This document shows positions 21,029 through 29,928 of a stretch of 64,000 nt of DNA, in pieces. The position numbers and the translations under genes were made by a program. The notes beneath the pieces were generated by a model. The model was not told the origin of the DNA. It did no database searches and saw only the letters and a program-made list of their open reading frames with translations. The stretch's first letter is position 1, and each line of letters opens with the position of its first letter. The stretch lies in the NCBI RefSeq assembly GCF_002860165.1, contig NZ_PGUZ01000017.1:1-64000 (forward strand). The letters are read 5' to 3'. This DNA is from Bacillus sp. V3-13. Lineage in GTDB: Bacteria > Bacillota > Bacilli > Bacillales > Cytobacillaceae.

Positions 21029-21469
21029 ATGCGTGTTGTAGTGCAAAGAAGCAGGGAAGCAAAAGTGACTGTTGCAGGAACGGTTGTCGGAAAGATACAA
21101 CACGGCTTTGTCCTGCTTGTTGGCGTAACCCATGAAGACAATGCAGGCGATGCTGCCTATCTTGCCGATAAAATTGCCAATCTCCGCGTCTTTGAAGATG
21201 AAAACGGCAAAATGAATTTATCACTGCTTGATGTTGGCGGCGAGGTTTTATCTGTATCGCAGTTCACTTTATACGGCGACTGCCGCAAGGGGAGGCGCCC
21301 TAATTTCATGGACGCTGCAAAACCCGGCCAGGCCGCGGAGATTTATGGCATTTTTAATCAGCTCCTCACTGAAAAAGGGATTCACGTCGAAACAGGCCGG
21401 TTTGGCGAGATGATGAATGTTGAGCTGAATAACGATGGACCTGTAACATTGATCATCGACAGCAAATAA
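21029..21469 (+). CDS. dtd: D-aminoacyl-tRNA deacylase
   Basis: A 146-residue enzyme that hydrolyses D-amino acids and glycine from mischarged tRNA. Family motifs [16 protein letters not shown] and the C-terminal [11 protein letters not shown], which supplies the GP chirality filter, are present. It lies 11 bp after relA with AAGGAG upstream, so it is co-transcribed with relA as in B. subtilis. Confidence 0.95.
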   Translation: MRVVVQRSREAKVTVAGTVVGKIQHGFVLLVGVTHEDNAGDAAYLADKIANLRVFEDENGKMNLSLLDVGGEVLSVSQFTLYGDCRKGRRPNFMDAAKPGQAAEIYGIFNQLLTEKGIHVETGRFGEMMNVELNNDGPVTLIIDSK

Positions 21470-21486
21470 AAAATATATGAACCTGC

Positions 21487-21525
21487 AAAAAACCGGAAAG
21501 ACAAAACGCCTTTCCGGTTTTTTAC
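21487..21525. terminator. Bidirectional terminator between dtd and yrvJ
   Basis: An inverted repeat AAAAAACCGGAAAG / CTTTCCGGTTTTTT with a 9-nt loop between two convergent genes. Confidence 0.9.
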
Positions 21526-21556
21526 TGTCCAATTATCGTATTTTTAAAGGCTTGTC

Positions 21557-23314
21557 CTATTTTTTGAAATAGCGGGTAAGCCCGTCAAATACTCCAGAAG
21601 CAATCGATTCCTGATAGGTTCCCGAAGTAATAAGTGTTTCTTCAGACGGGTTGCTAAGATAACCGAGCTCCAGCAGAACGGCGGTCTGTTTATTTTCCCT
21701 TAATACTAAATAATCGCCGTGGCGCACGCCGCGATCCTTGATCTTTGCTTGCCCTGCGGCAGCCGCATGAATGGACTCTGCTAAAGTCTTTTGATAGTCA
21801 TGATAGTAAAAGCTGGTCATTCCTCTTACACTGTTGTCTTCAATGCTGTCGTAGTGAATACTGATAAAAGCATCAGCACCGGATGAATGCGCAAGTTTAA
21901 CTCTTGCCTTTAACGACTTGTATGTATCGTTGCTGCGGGTAAGAATAACATTGGCGCCTGCTGCTTTTAGCTTATCATATAAGAGCTTTGCGGTTTTCAG
22001 GGTCAATTCCTTCTCGTTCGTTCCAGCTGCCCCCGTCGCACCAAAATCCCTTCCGCCATGGCCGGGGTCAATGATAATCGTTTTCCCTTTGATGTGCTTC
22101 TCGCCGCCAGGCTTTTCTATTTTCGGGGCCGGGCCGTTCACTGAAACAAGCCAGCCCGCGACAAAGCCGGTTGAGCCGTTTGAAAGTTCGATTTCATACC
22201 AGTCATTTTTCATGCTGATGACTTGAAATGATTCTCCCTGGTTTGCCCGGCTGATAACAGAATGATCGACGCCCGGTTTATTGCGGATGTTTGTCCCATC
22301 GTGCAAAATTGCAACCGTGCTGTTTTTTACCTCTTGCTTTGCCCCGGTGCTGCTTTTGCGCGCCGATTTACTCAAATACCAGCTCGCTACCCAGCCGGAC
22401 AAGCCTGGTTCATATTCGATTTTTGTCCAATTATTTTTTTCTTCAAGGACTGGATATTCCTTACCTTTTGAAACAGACCCGATAACCTCTCCCGCAAAAC
22501 TTCCTTGTGCGCGGACTTGAAGATTGTCGGTGGTTACTGCAGCTGTTACGCCGTTTAAGTCAGGCGCTGCGTCTCCGGCTTTCTTTGCTTTACTCCGGGA
22601 ATTTGTTGCAACATACTCGCTCTTTACCCACCCCGTCTGCCCGGAAATACTGATTTCCAACCAGCCGTCTTTTTCAGACTGGACCAAAAATGTCTCGCCT
22701 TCCCCGAGTTTTTTGATCACATTGCTTTGCAGTGATGGCTGCTCCCTGACATTTAACGAGTTTACTGTCGCCGTCCCGCTTTTTTTAGTCGATTTATTAG
22801 CCCGCTTCTTTTCTTGATCCGGGGCTGCCGCCAAATATTCCTTTGAAATCCAGCCTTCCCCGTCCGGGGCTTTGATCTTGGTCCAATTTTCGTTTGTTTC
22901 AAGAATATCCACCGTCTGGCCACTGCTTAAAACCGCAACTACTTGAAACTCGGTGCCCGGCCCTTTTCTCAGTCGCAAACCATCCGTTGTAACAGTTCCT
23001 GTGCCGCTTGTTGCAGAAACTTCTTCGGCAGAGCTTTCCTGTTCAGAAGAAACATGCCAGTTCGCGACCCAGCCTTTGCGGCCATTCGCCAGCTTTATTT
23101 GAATCCAATCTTCCTCAACTTTTTTCGAAGAATATGTTTCTCCGTTTTTAACCTCGCCGATCACCTTGAAAGAAAGTCCCGGGCCTTCCCGAACATTCAG
23201 CGAGCTTGCGGTAATCGTGACGGAACTGTCAGCAGCAGCCGACAGGCGCGGCTGACATGCGCCTGTGAGTAAAAACACGCAAGTGAGGAAAAGGATCAAT
23301 TTATTCTTTTTCAG
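21557..23314 (-). CDS. yrvJ: Secreted N-acetylmuramoyl-L-alanine amidase with five SH3b repeats (YrvJ)
   Basis: A 585-residue secreted hydrolase. After a signal peptide ending near a lipobox-like LTGAC there are five SH3b cell-wall-binding repeats (roughly 30-95, 105-165, 178-237, 255-315 and 330-390), each with a LNVREGPG-type start and a GWVAxWY-type end. A zinc amidase_3 domain follows (about 405-585) with IDPGHGG, NEKELTL, SIHYDS and LELGYLSN. I place the start at CTG 23314: AAGGGGGG lies 7 nt upstream and translation gives the basic leader MKKNKLILFL. The in-frame TTG at 23299 is 22 nt from that site and would remove the lysines. Confidence 0.9.
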   Translation of the reverse strand: MKKNKLILFLTCVFLLTGACQPRLSAAADSSVTITASSLNVREGPGLSFKVIGEVKNGETYSSKKVEEDWIQIKLANGRKGWVANWHVSSEQESSAEEVSATSGTGTVTTDGLRLRKGPGTEFQVVAVLSSGQTVDILETNENWTKIKAPDGEGWISKEYLAAAPDQEKKRANKSTKKSGTATVNSLNVREQPSLQSNVIKKLGEGETFLVQSEKDGWLEISISGQTGWVKSEYVATNSRSKAKKAGDAAPDLNGVTAAVTTDNLQVRAQGSFAGEVIGSVSKGKEYPVLEEKNNWTKIEYEPGLSGWVASWYLSKSARKSSTGAKQEVKNSTVAILHDGTNIRNKPGVDHSVISRANQGESFQVISMKNDWYEIELSNGSTGFVAGWLVSVNGPAPKIEKPGGEKHIKGKTIIIDPGHGGRDFGATGAAGTNEKELTLKTAKLLYDKLKAAGANVILTRSNDTYKSLKARVKLAHSSGADAFISIHYDSIEDNSVRGMTSFYYHDYQKTLAESIHAAAAGQAKIKDRGVRHGDYLVLRENKQTAVLLELGYLSNPSEETLITSGTYQESIASGVFDGLTRYFKK

Positions 23315-23525
23315 ACAGATTCCCCCCTTGATGGATATATAAAATTATTTTAACGGACAACCCAAATAAATTCATTCCTTATTTGTTAATATCGTCCATT
23401 GTTCCTAAACTTTTAAAAAATCTTTTTTAGATTGAAAATTTTTCGGCTGGCGTGGGCACAATAGGCTATAGGAGAACAACAGGAACAAGCGGCTTTTCGT
23501 TTGTCACGCACAAAGGATGGTTGAG

Positions 23526-23702
23526 ATGAGATTTAGTGAAAAGGGGTTGGCGGCCCATTCGGGTGAGAACCAGCTGTTCGGTGTCGATTTTCATGATTTT
23601 ATCGAGAAGGAGCAAAATGCGAGTACTTTTGAACTCGCTTCTGAATTCGGATTAACGGTCAGAGACGTCCGCAAGCTAAAGAAGCAATTGGAAAGGTCGT
23701 AA
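23526..23702 (+). CDS. Small helix-turn-helix-like protein
   Basis: A 58-residue protein with an acidic middle and a C-terminal half (about 33-58, TFELASEFGLTVRDVRKLKK) that reads as a helix-turn-helix of the sigma-factor region-4 type. The ATG at 23526 has AAAGGA 8 nt upstream. It lies between yrvJ and the hisS leader, where B. subtilis has a small gene that may be its counterpart (yrzK), but I cannot confirm this. No target can be proposed. Confidence 0.6.
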   Translation: MRFSEKGLAAHSGENQLFGVDFHDFIEKEQNASTFELASEFGLTVRDVRKLKKQLERS

Positions 23703-23710
23703 TTTGGCCC

Positions 23711-23739
23711 TTGACATCGGGCAGGATGCTCCGTATTAT
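23711..23739 (+). promoter_or_regulatory. Sigma-A promoter of the hisS-aspS operon
   Basis: TTGACA (23711-23716), a 17-bp spacer and TATTAT (23734-23739). Transcription would start near 23746, at the 5' end of the T-box leader. Confidence 0.75.
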
Positions 23740-23745
23740 TATATA

Positions 23746-24037
23746 AATAAAAATGTCGCAAATTTTACTTAAACCGATGATGGAGAAGAGTAGTTAAGAA
23801 CTGCATGAAAAGAGAGGATTTGTCCCAGGCTGAAAGCAGATCCGCATGATCCCTTAATGAACGAACACTCCGTAGGCTTCGCCCTGAAAAAGACTTGAGC
23901 TTTAGTAGGGGATGAACGTATGCAGGCGTTAACTGTTAAAGAGGAAGTCTGTTTAAGGCTTCAATTAGGGTGGCACCACGGGAAATCCAGACTCTCGTCC
24001 CTTGTTTAGCAATAGACAAGGGACCGGGAGTTTTTTT
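23746..24037 (+). promoter_or_regulatory. T-box riboswitch leader of hisS-aspS
   Basis: Stem I is bounded by ATGGAG / CTCCGT and encloses a specifier loop whose 5' side carries AGTA and whose 3' side is TGAACGAACA, closed above by TTAAG / CTTAA. A distal AGAGAGGA and GCTGAAAG follow. The T-box proper AGGGTGGCACCACGG is at 23967-23981, and a terminator hairpin (CGTCCCTTGT / ACAAGGGAC, 23991-24037) ends in seven Ts. Uncharged tRNA would favour the antiterminator. A CAC (His) codon is at 23866-23868, but the canonical register and the UGGC base do not point cleanly to tRNA-His (see findings). About 200 bp without features follow before hisS. Confidence 0.92.
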
Positions 24038-24235
24038 GTTTTGCCATACGAGTAAATTTCACAATGTAATAAGCTAGACCGAAAAACGAATGAAAATTGT
24101 CTAAATAAATAGGAGGTACCGTAAGAATCGAATAATACTTTCTTAATTTTAAATAACTGTTCGTTTTTCAATTAAAGAATTGCTTTATAAAATTCATTCC
24201 ATACATAAACGTTTTTAGGAGGAGGAAAAAAGATC

Positions 24236-25507
24236 ATGTCGATTCAAATCCCGAGAGGAACGCAGGATATCTTGCCCGGACAATCGGAAATATGGCAGCT
24301 GATTGAACAAAAGGCGCGCGACCTCTGTAAAAAATACCAATACCGCGAAATCAGGACGCCGATTTTTGAACATACTGAATTGTTCACAAGGAGTGTCGGC
24401 GATTCGACAGATATTGTCCAAAAGGAAATGTACACGTTTGAAGACAGGGGGGAACGGAGTCTGACGCTAAGGCCGGAAGGAACGGCATCGGCTGTTCGTT
24501 CTTTCGTCGAAAATAAGATGTTTGGCTATGCGAACCAGCCGGTTAAGCTTTACTATATGGGTCCAATGTTCAGGTACGAACGTCCCCAGGCAGGCAGGTA
24601 CCGGCAGTTTGTCCAGTTTGGGGTGGAGGCTCTCGGCAGTGCTGATCCAGCGATTGATGCTGAAGTCATCTCCCTGGCCGTCATGCTGTATCGGGAGCTT
24701 GGCCTCAAATCTCTGAAGGTCGTCATTAACAGCCTTGGTGACAAAGACAGCCGGAAGGCGCACAGGGATGCACTTGTAAAGCACTTTGAGCCCCGGATCG
24801 GCGAGTTTTGTGCAGACTGCCAAAACCGGCTTGGCACAAATCCGTTGCGGATTCTTGATTGCAAGCAGGACCGCGGCCACGAGCTGATGAAAACAGCCCC
24901 ATCGATTCTTGACTTTCTAAATGAAGATTCCAGGGAATATTTTCAAAAGGTACAAAAATACTTAACCGACCTTGGCATTTCATTTGAAGTCGATCCAAAC
25001 CTCGTGCGCGGCCTTGACTATTACTGCCACACAGCTTTTGAAATTATGAGCGAGGCAGAAGGATTCGGCGCGATTACGACCCTTTGCGGAGGCGGGAGAT
25101 ACAACGGCCTAGTACAGGAAATCGGCGGACCGGAGACGCCTGGAATCGGTTTTGCGCTCAGCATCGAACGGTTGATTGCAGCTCTTAAGGCTGAAAATAT
25201 TGAACTGCCCGTGCAGGAAGGCCTTGACTGTTACCTTGTGTCTCTCGGTGAAGAAGCAAAGGATTACACAGTTGGTTTACTCCACAGACTGAGGGCGGCC
25301 GGGTTTTCTGCAGAACGCGATTATCTTGACCGGAAAATTAAAGGACAGTTCAAGGCGGCGGATCGAAGCCATGCAAAATTTGTGGCTGTCCTCGGCGATG
25401 ATGAGCTGCAGGCAAAAAAAATCAATTTGAAAAATATGGATACAGGTGAACAAACTGGGATCAGCCTTGATTCATTTATAGATAAATTGAAAGAGCTGTT
25501 GAACTAG
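24236..25507 (+). CDS. hisS: Histidyl-tRNA synthetase
   Basis: A 423-residue class II synthetase. Motif 2 ([19 protein letters not shown]), [12 protein letters not shown], the His-specific [14 protein letters not shown], and motif 3 [13 protein letters not shown] are intact, and a C-terminal anticodon-binding domain starts near residue 330. It begins [15 protein letters not shown], as expected. AGGAGGAGG precedes the ATG. It is first in a two-gene operon with aspS under the T-box. Confidence 0.97.
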   Translation: MSIQIPRGTQDILPGQSEIWQLIEQKARDLCKKYQYREIRTPIFEHTELFTRSVGDSTDIVQKEMYTFEDRGERSLTLRPEGTASAVRSFVENKMFGYANQPVKLYYMGPMFRYERPQAGRYRQFVQFGVEALGSADPAIDAEVISLAVMLYRELGLKSLKVVINSLGDKDSRKAHRDALVKHFEPRIGEFCADCQNRLGTNPLRILDCKQDRGHELMKTAPSILDFLNEDSREYFQKVQKYLTDLGISFEVDPNLVRGLDYYCHTAFEIMSEAEGFGAITTLCGGGRYNGLVQEIGGPETPGIGFALSIERLIAALKAENIELPVQEGLDCYLVSLGEEAKDYTVGLLHRLRAAGFSAERDYLDRKIKGQFKAADRSHAKFVAVLGDDELQAKKINLKNMDTGEQTGISLDSFIDKLKELLN

Positions 25508-25519
25508 AGGAGGATGAAT

Positions 25520-27295
25520 ATGTTTGGGAGAAGCTATTTTTGCGGTGAAGTAACAGAGAAAGCGATCGGTGAAAAAGTAACGCTAAAAGGCTGGGTTCAA
25601 AAGCGCCGCGATCTTGGCGGGCTGATCTTTGTTGACCTTCGCGACAGAACAGGCATCGTTCAGGTCGTTTTTAACCCTGATGCTTCAAAGGATGCTCTTT
25701 CGGCCGCTGAAAAAATCCGTTCTGAATATGTGCTCGATGTTGAAGGAACGGTTGTCGCCAGAGAAGCAGGAACCGTCAATGAGAATTTAAAAACTGGAAA
25801 AGTCGAAATTCATGCGGAAAAAGTGACGATTATCAATGAATCGAAAACACCTCCATTTTTGATTAGCGACAAGACAGATGTGGCAGAAGAAATCCGGTTA
25901 AAATACCGTTATTTGGATTTGCGCCGTCCTGTCATGGTTGAGACCTTTAAGATGCGCCATCAGGTGACAAAGGTCATGCGCGATTACCTTGATGGAGAAG
26001 GGTTTTTGGATATTGAAACGCCAATCTTAACGAAAAGCACACCGGAGGGAGCCCGCGATTATCTTGTTCCAAGCCGGGTTCATCCGGGGGAGTTTTATGC
26101 TTTGCCCCAGTCTCCACAGCTTTTCAAGCAGCTTCTCATGGTCGGCGGAATTGAAAGGTACTACCAGATTGCCCGCTGTTTCCGCGATGAGGACTTGCGC
26201 GCTGACCGCCAGCCCGAATTCACCCAGCTCGATATTGAAACAAGCTTCATGAGTGAGGAAGACATCATTTCTTTAATAGAAAAGATGATGGAGAAAATCA
26301 TGAGCGAGGTGAAAGGAATACAGGTGCAGCTGCCGTTCCCCCGAATGACGTATGCGGAGGCGATGAGCCGCTATGGTTCAGACAAACCGGATACCCGCTT
26401 TGGGATGGAGCTGGCTGACCTTTCCGAAGTCGTTAAAAATTCCGGCTTTAAAGTGTTTGCCGGCGCTGTTTCCGGTGGAGGACAGGTTAAGGCCCTGAAT
26501 GTTAAAGGAGGCGCTTCGAAATATTCAAGAAAGGATATTGATGCGCTCACCGAATTTGCTGCGCGCTACGGGGCAAAAGGTCTTGCCTGGCTCAAGGCAG
26601 AGGAGGAGGGCTTAAAAGGTCCAATCAGCAAATTTGTCCCGGATGAAGAGCAGGAACAATTTACGAGAATTTTACAAGTAGAACCGGGCGATCTCCTCCT
26701 GTTTGTTGCTGATAAGAAAAATGTCGTCGCCGATTCCCTCGGTGCGTTAAGATTGAAGCTTGGCAAAGAATTGGGACTTATTGACCAGAGCCTGTTCAAC
26801 TTCCTCTGGGTCACCGACTGGCCGCTGTTGGAGTATGATGAAGAAGAAGGCCGTTATTATGCAGCACATCATCCTTTTACAATGCCGGTAAGGGAAGATA
26901 TGCACCTGCTCGAATCGGATCCTGCAAGAGTCAGGGCGCAGGCCTATGACATTGTGCTTAACGGCTTTGAGCTTGGCGGAGGCTCGCTCCGTATTTTCGA
27001 ACGCGATATCCAGGAGAAAATGTTCTCAGTGCTTGGCTTTACACCGGAAGAAGCGAACGAACAGTTCGGTTTCCTGCTTGAAGCCTTTGAATACGGGACA
27101 CCGCCGCACGGGGGCATTGCGCTTGGGCTTGACCGGCTTGTCATGCTGCTCGCCGGCAGATCAAATCTTCGTGATACGATTGCTTTTCCGAAAACGGCGA
27201 GTGCCAGCTGTCTATTAACAGATGCTCCGGGAGAAGTCGATCCGGCCCAGCTGAAAGAATTGCATTTGTCACTGAATGTTAAGAAAGATGAGTAA
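25520..27295 (+). CDS. aspS: Aspartyl-tRNA synthetase
   Basis: A 591-residue class II synthetase of the bacterial type. It has an N-terminal OB-fold anticodon domain ([20 protein letters not shown]), motif 2 [18 protein letters not shown], a GAD insertion (about 290-420) and motif 3 [13 protein letters not shown]. The ATG at 25520 was preferred because GAGGAGG lies 6 nt upstream; the ATG at 25514 abuts that site. The 12-bp gap from hisS places it in the same transcript. Confidence 0.97.
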   Translation: MFGRSYFCGEVTEKAIGEKVTLKGWVQKRRDLGGLIFVDLRDRTGIVQVVFNPDASKDALSAAEKIRSEYVLDVEGTVVAREAGTVNENLKTGKVEIHAEKVTIINESKTPPFLISDKTDVAEEIRLKYRYLDLRRPVMVETFKMRHQVTKVMRDYLDGEGFLDIETPILTKSTPEGARDYLVPSRVHPGEFYALPQSPQLFKQLLMVGGIERYYQIARCFRDEDLRADRQPEFTQLDIETSFMSEEDIISLIEKMMEKIMSEVKGIQVQLPFPRMTYAEAMSRYGSDKPDTRFGMELADLSEVVKNSGFKVFAGAVSGGGQVKALNVKGGASKYSRKDIDALTEFAARYGAKGLAWLKAEEEGLKGPISKFVPDEEQEQFTRILQVEPGDLLLFVADKKNVVADSLGALRLKLGKELGLIDQSLFNFLWVTDWPLLEYDEEEGRYYAAHHPFTMPVREDMHLLESDPARVRAQAYDIVLNGFELGGGSLRIFERDIQEKMFSVLGFTPEEANEQFGFLLEAFEYGTPPHGGIALGLDRLVMLLAGRSNLRDTIAFPKTASASCLLTDAPGEVDPAQLKELHLSLNVKKDE

Positions 27296-27313
27296 TTACC
27301 TATACCCAGTTTC

Positions 27314-27342
27314 TTGAAAGCAGCATGCGAATATGGTAAGAT
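27314..27342 (+). promoter_or_regulatory. Sigma-A promoter of 6S-1 RNA
   Basis: TTGAAA (27314-27319), exactly 17 bp, then TAAGAT (27337-27342). The predicted start is near 27349. Confidence 0.75.
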
Positions 27343-27348
27343 ACAATC

Positions 27349-27550
27349 AATAGAAAAAGAGTCCTGATGTGTTCGTTGTAATTCCTGAAGTTTTGACCGA
27401 ACATCTTTAACTTCGGGAGTCTGCGTTTCCACTCTGCGTAAATGCCTTATGGAAGGACTTACAAAAGTTTGGAACAGGACACCCACCTGCGAGAGCGGGT
27501 TCAAAACGAAGGCATCAATTAAAGGCAACGGCACGATTGGGACTCTTTCG
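27349..27550 (+). ncRNA. bsrA: 6S-1 RNA (BsrA)
   Basis: The region between aspS and tcdA is where B. subtilis encodes 6S-1 RNA. The closing stem AAAGAGTCC (27356-27364) pairs perfectly with GGACTCTTT (27540-27548). The 5' arm begins GTCCTGATGTGTTCG, and the interior contains the long interrupted helix and central bubble expected for an RNA that mimics an open promoter and binds the sigma-A holoenzyme. Ends are estimates. An 85-codon frame starting at 27449 lies inside it and is not a gene. Confidence 0.9.
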
Positions 27551-27568
27551 GTACATACGCCTTTAAAA

Positions 27569-27597
27569 CTCCATGTGGACTGCGCATGGGGTTTTCT
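27569..27597 (+). terminator. Terminator downstream of 6S-1 RNA
   Basis: ACTCCATG / CATGGGGTTTTC with a 9-nt loop. It probably ends the 6S precursor before tcdA. Confidence 0.7.
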
Positions 27598-27706
27598 TAT
27601 GCAAAAATTACTTGAAAGACTACTTGTTTTTGCCGGTAAGTATGATATATTCATTAACGGGAAAAACATAAAGAAACTATTTAGGAGAATAACGGAGTTG
27701 AAATAG

Positions 27707-28471
27707 ATGTTACACCAATTTTCACGCAATGAGCTCGCGATCGGCAAAGAAGGGCTTGAAAAGATGAAGAACGCAACTGTCGCCGTGCTTGGCATTGGCG
27801 GAGTCGGTTCTTTTTCGGCAGAGGCTCTGGCAAGATCAGGTGTCGGCAGGCTTGTATTAATAGATAAAGATGATGTCGATATAACGAATGTGAACCGGCA
27901 AATTATTGCCCTGCTGTCGACTGTGGGCAGGCCAAAGGTGGACATCATGAAAGAGCGGATTGAGGATATTAATCCGGACTGTGAAGTAATCGCCTTAAAG
28001 ATGTTTTACACTGAAGAAACATATGAAGAGATTTTTAGCTATAATCTTGATTATGTCGTTGATGCTTCCGATACAATTTCTTATAAAATTCATTTGATGA
28101 AAGAATGCTTGAAGCGCAATATTCCGATTATATCGAGCATGGGAGCGGCGAATAAAATGGATCCGACCCGCTTCCAGATTGCCGATATTTCAAAAACACA
28201 TACGGACCCGATTGCAAAGGTGATCAGGACAAAATTGCGGAAAGAGGGAATCCGCAAAGGAATCCCGGTTGTGTTTTCCGATGAAAGCCCAATTGTGATT
28301 CGCGAGGACGTCAGAAAAGAAGTCGGCAATGACAAAGCGCAAATTCGCAAAGCAAAAATGCCGCCATCATCCAATGCGTTTGTCCCATCCGTTGCCGGCC
28401 TGATCATGGCCAGCCATGTCGTGAAAGAATTGCTGCACGGAGTTAAAATCCATCGCGTCAGGAGCGAATAG
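27707..28471 (+). CDS. tcdA: tRNA threonylcarbamoyladenosine dehydratase TcdA
   Basis: A 254-residue E1-like (MoeB/ThiF) ATPase. The nucleotide loop VLGIGGVGSFSAEALARSG (about 28-46), LIDKDDVDITNVNRQ, and KMDPTRFQ with DPIAKVIR are present. TcdA cyclises t6A at position 37 of ANN-decoding tRNAs to ct6A. It corresponds to yrvM in B. subtilis, downstream of 6S RNA as here. Confidence 0.93.
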   Translation: MLHQFSRNELAIGKEGLEKMKNATVAVLGIGGVGSFSAEALARSGVGRLVLIDKDDVDITNVNRQIIALLSTVGRPKVDIMKERIEDINPDCEVIALKMFYTEETYEEIFSYNLDYVVDASDTISYKIHLMKECLKRNIPIISSMGAANKMDPTRFQIADISKTHTDPIAKVIRTKLRKEGIRKGIPVVFSDESPIVIREDVRKEVGNDKAQIRKAKMPPSSNAFVPSVAGLIMASHVVKELLHGVKIHRVRSE

Positions 28472-28506
28472 CAGGCCAGGTTTACGAGTTGAATATGAAG
28501 ATAACC

Positions 28507-28545
28507 GACAGACAAAAGCGCTAGTGTTTTGTCTGTTTTTTTTTA
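28507..28545 (+). terminator. Terminator after tcdA
   Basis: GACAGACAAAA / TTTTGTCTGT with an 8-nt loop and a run of Ts. Confidence 0.85.
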
Positions 28546-28571
28546 CCCGCGGATAATTGATCTGGATTTTG

Positions 28572-28728
28572 TTGCTTGAATCTTTGATTTTAGTATAATT
28601 TGGACAGGATCAGAAATGCACTCTGGATGAGAACTTTTAACTACAAGGTGGAAGTCCTTTAAAATGTATTCTATGGAATTGTGGTGTGGAAAAAGAGGAG
28701 TCCAAGAACAGGTCTCCTCTTTTTCCAT
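28572..28728 (+). ncRNA. Candidate small RNA with its own promoter and terminator
   Basis: TTGCTT (28572-28577), a 16-bp spacer and TATAAT (28594-28599) predict a start near 28606. A 13-bp perfect inverted repeat GGAAAAAGAGGAG / CTCCTCTTTTTCC (28688-28726) would end a transcript of about 120 nt. No ORF with a good ribosome site fits inside: the ATG at 28664 starts a frame that runs through the terminator. The hairpin also ends the minus-strand gene at 28756. The function is unknown. Confidence 0.4.
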
Positions 28729-28755
28729 ATCATATTTAACATACACATCTTGCGG

Positions 28756-28992
28756 TCACTTTTTAAAATATTTTTTGTATAAGAAAAACACTAAAACAAT
28801 AGCTACGGCTATTAAGGAAGTCTTGATTGAGAAACGAACAATTCCTAATATATACTCTGATAGAGGCTGATAGGAATGAATATAAGTCTCTCCTACTTTG
28901 GTTATATTTTCTCTGGGAAAAAATAGAATTCCATAGCTCAAACCACCCATAAATCCATAAATTAAACTCTTAAGAAGCCACTTCTCTAACAG
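28756..28992 (-). CDS. Small two-helix membrane protein, probable CTG start
   Basis: A 78-residue protein with an N-terminal helix (LLKSLIYGFMGGLSYGILFF), an extracytoplasmic loop with charged residues (about 27-47) and a second helix (about 52-71) ending in KKYFKK. The frame has no ATG, GTG or TTG upstream of the internal ATG at 28950, which would cut the first helix. A CTG at 28992 lies 8 nt after AAAAGGAG and gives MLEKWLLKS, so I use it. It is divergent from the secreted protein at 29099, and both are AT-rich. No family was recognised with confidence. Confidence 0.5.
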   Translation of the reverse strand: MLEKWLLKSLIYGFMGGLSYGILFFPRENITKVGETYIHSYQPLSEYILGIVRFSIKTSLIAVAIVLVFFLYKKYFKK

Positions 28993-29098
28993 TTAAACCA
29001 CTCCTTTTCACCTTTTTTAAAAAAGTTTAGAAAAAAAAGGAAAATAATTAACATTATATGTTATAATATACTTGATTATACCAAAGGAGGAGATTTTG

Positions 29099-29839
29099 TT
29101 GAGACTAAAAGTTGTTTCTAAGGTTGCATTTGTAATTGCATTAATCATTGCTGTAATCGGTTTTAGTACTAAAGGATTTGTCTATGCAGACAAACTATCA
29201 ACTAGTCTAACACCAGCCAATGCAAAATCATGTGCTATAACTGATATACCCCAAGAAGAACTTCAAGAATCTAAGACAATCAAATCTAAAAATGGTAATA
29301 AAGTTTATGACGTCAAAAACCCAGAGAAGTATGTAAAAGCACTTGGTTTAGAAGCTCCTAGTCCAGGAGCAAAATTAGTTGGTATTTCATTCTCTTATAG
29401 TAACCCAGCCCCTAATTCTACGACAAACCCTAGCAGTGACTTTACTACACAAGCAGGTACTGGTTATTATCTTAAAAACATTCGTAGTTCAGAGGCGTGT
29501 GGAGCTCAAGTAATTAGGTCTTCTTATTATACTGGGCCATCAACACCAACAATGACTGTCACTGAAACTGTGAGTGCTTCCTTTAATGCCAATGTAGGAG
29601 TATCTGCTCAAGTCGTCTCGGCTGGAGTTGGATTTAATGTTACATCTACCTATACTGTAAGCGATTCTTATTCTGTTAAAGTTCCTGCAGGAAAGACTTA
29701 TAATATAAGAGCAAACCCTATCTTCTTAATAAAAAACTATGAAGTATGGAATGATCCATGGATTGGGTTTGATAAGAAAGTTGGAAGTGGAAGTGCACAG
29801 AAGCCAATAGGTGTATGTTTCTATTATTGGGAAGTCTAG
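29099..29839 (+). CDS. Secreted Ser/Thr-rich beta-strand protein of unknown function
   Basis: A 246-residue protein with a signal peptide (basic MRLK, a hydrophobic core, cleavage likely at VYA-DK near residue 30). After an acidic/lysine-rich linker it has a region of alternating polar and hydrophobic residues (about 140-200: TMTVTETVSASF, NANVGVSAQVVSAGVGFNV, SDSYSVKVPAGK) that reads as amphipathic beta-hairpins. A conserved-looking end (PIGVCFYYWEV) follows. Three Cys residues lie in the secreted part. The start is TTG 29099, 7 nt after AAAGGAGG; TATAAT at 29062-29067 is a candidate -10. The beta-hairpin pattern resembles aerolysin-type pore formers, but that is an inference from composition. 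Base composition differs from the core genes. Confidence 0.7.
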   Translation: MRLKVVSKVAFVIALIIAVIGFSTKGFVYADKLSTSLTPANAKSCAITDIPQEELQESKTIKSKNGNKVYDVKNPEKYVKALGLEAPSPGAKLVGISFSYSNPAPNSTTNPSSDFTTQAGTGYYLKNIRSSEACGAQVIRSSYYTGPSTPTMTVTETVSASFNANVGVSAQVVSAGVGFNVTSTYTVSDSYSVKVPAGKTYNIRANPIFLIKNYEVWNDPWIGFDKKVGSGSAQKPIGVCFYYWEV

Positions 29840-29886
29840 TTCTTTAAATCAATATTATTTTGTAAAAAAACATAGATTTCATATTA

Positions 29887-29928
29887 CAAAAGCCAATCCC
29901 ATATATATTAGGGAATTGGCTTTTTTTA
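29887..29928 (+). terminator. Terminator after the secreted protein
   Basis: AAAAGCCAATCCC / GGGAATTGGCTTTTTTT with a 10-nt AT loop. Confidence 0.85.

Noticed and set aside
27449-27706. 85-codon plus-strand frame before tcdA
   Set aside because: It lies mostly inside the 6S-1 RNA and its terminator and has no ribosome site.
26944-27948. 334-codon minus-strand frame opposite aspS, 6S RNA and tcdA
   Set aside because: It is antisense to three well-supported features, has a low-complexity Ser/Pro-rich translation and no ribosome site. Mirror frame of GC-rich codons.
28664-28870. 68-codon plus-strand frame in the accessory block
   Set aside because: It reads through a strong terminator hairpin and overlaps the better-supported minus-strand membrane gene.
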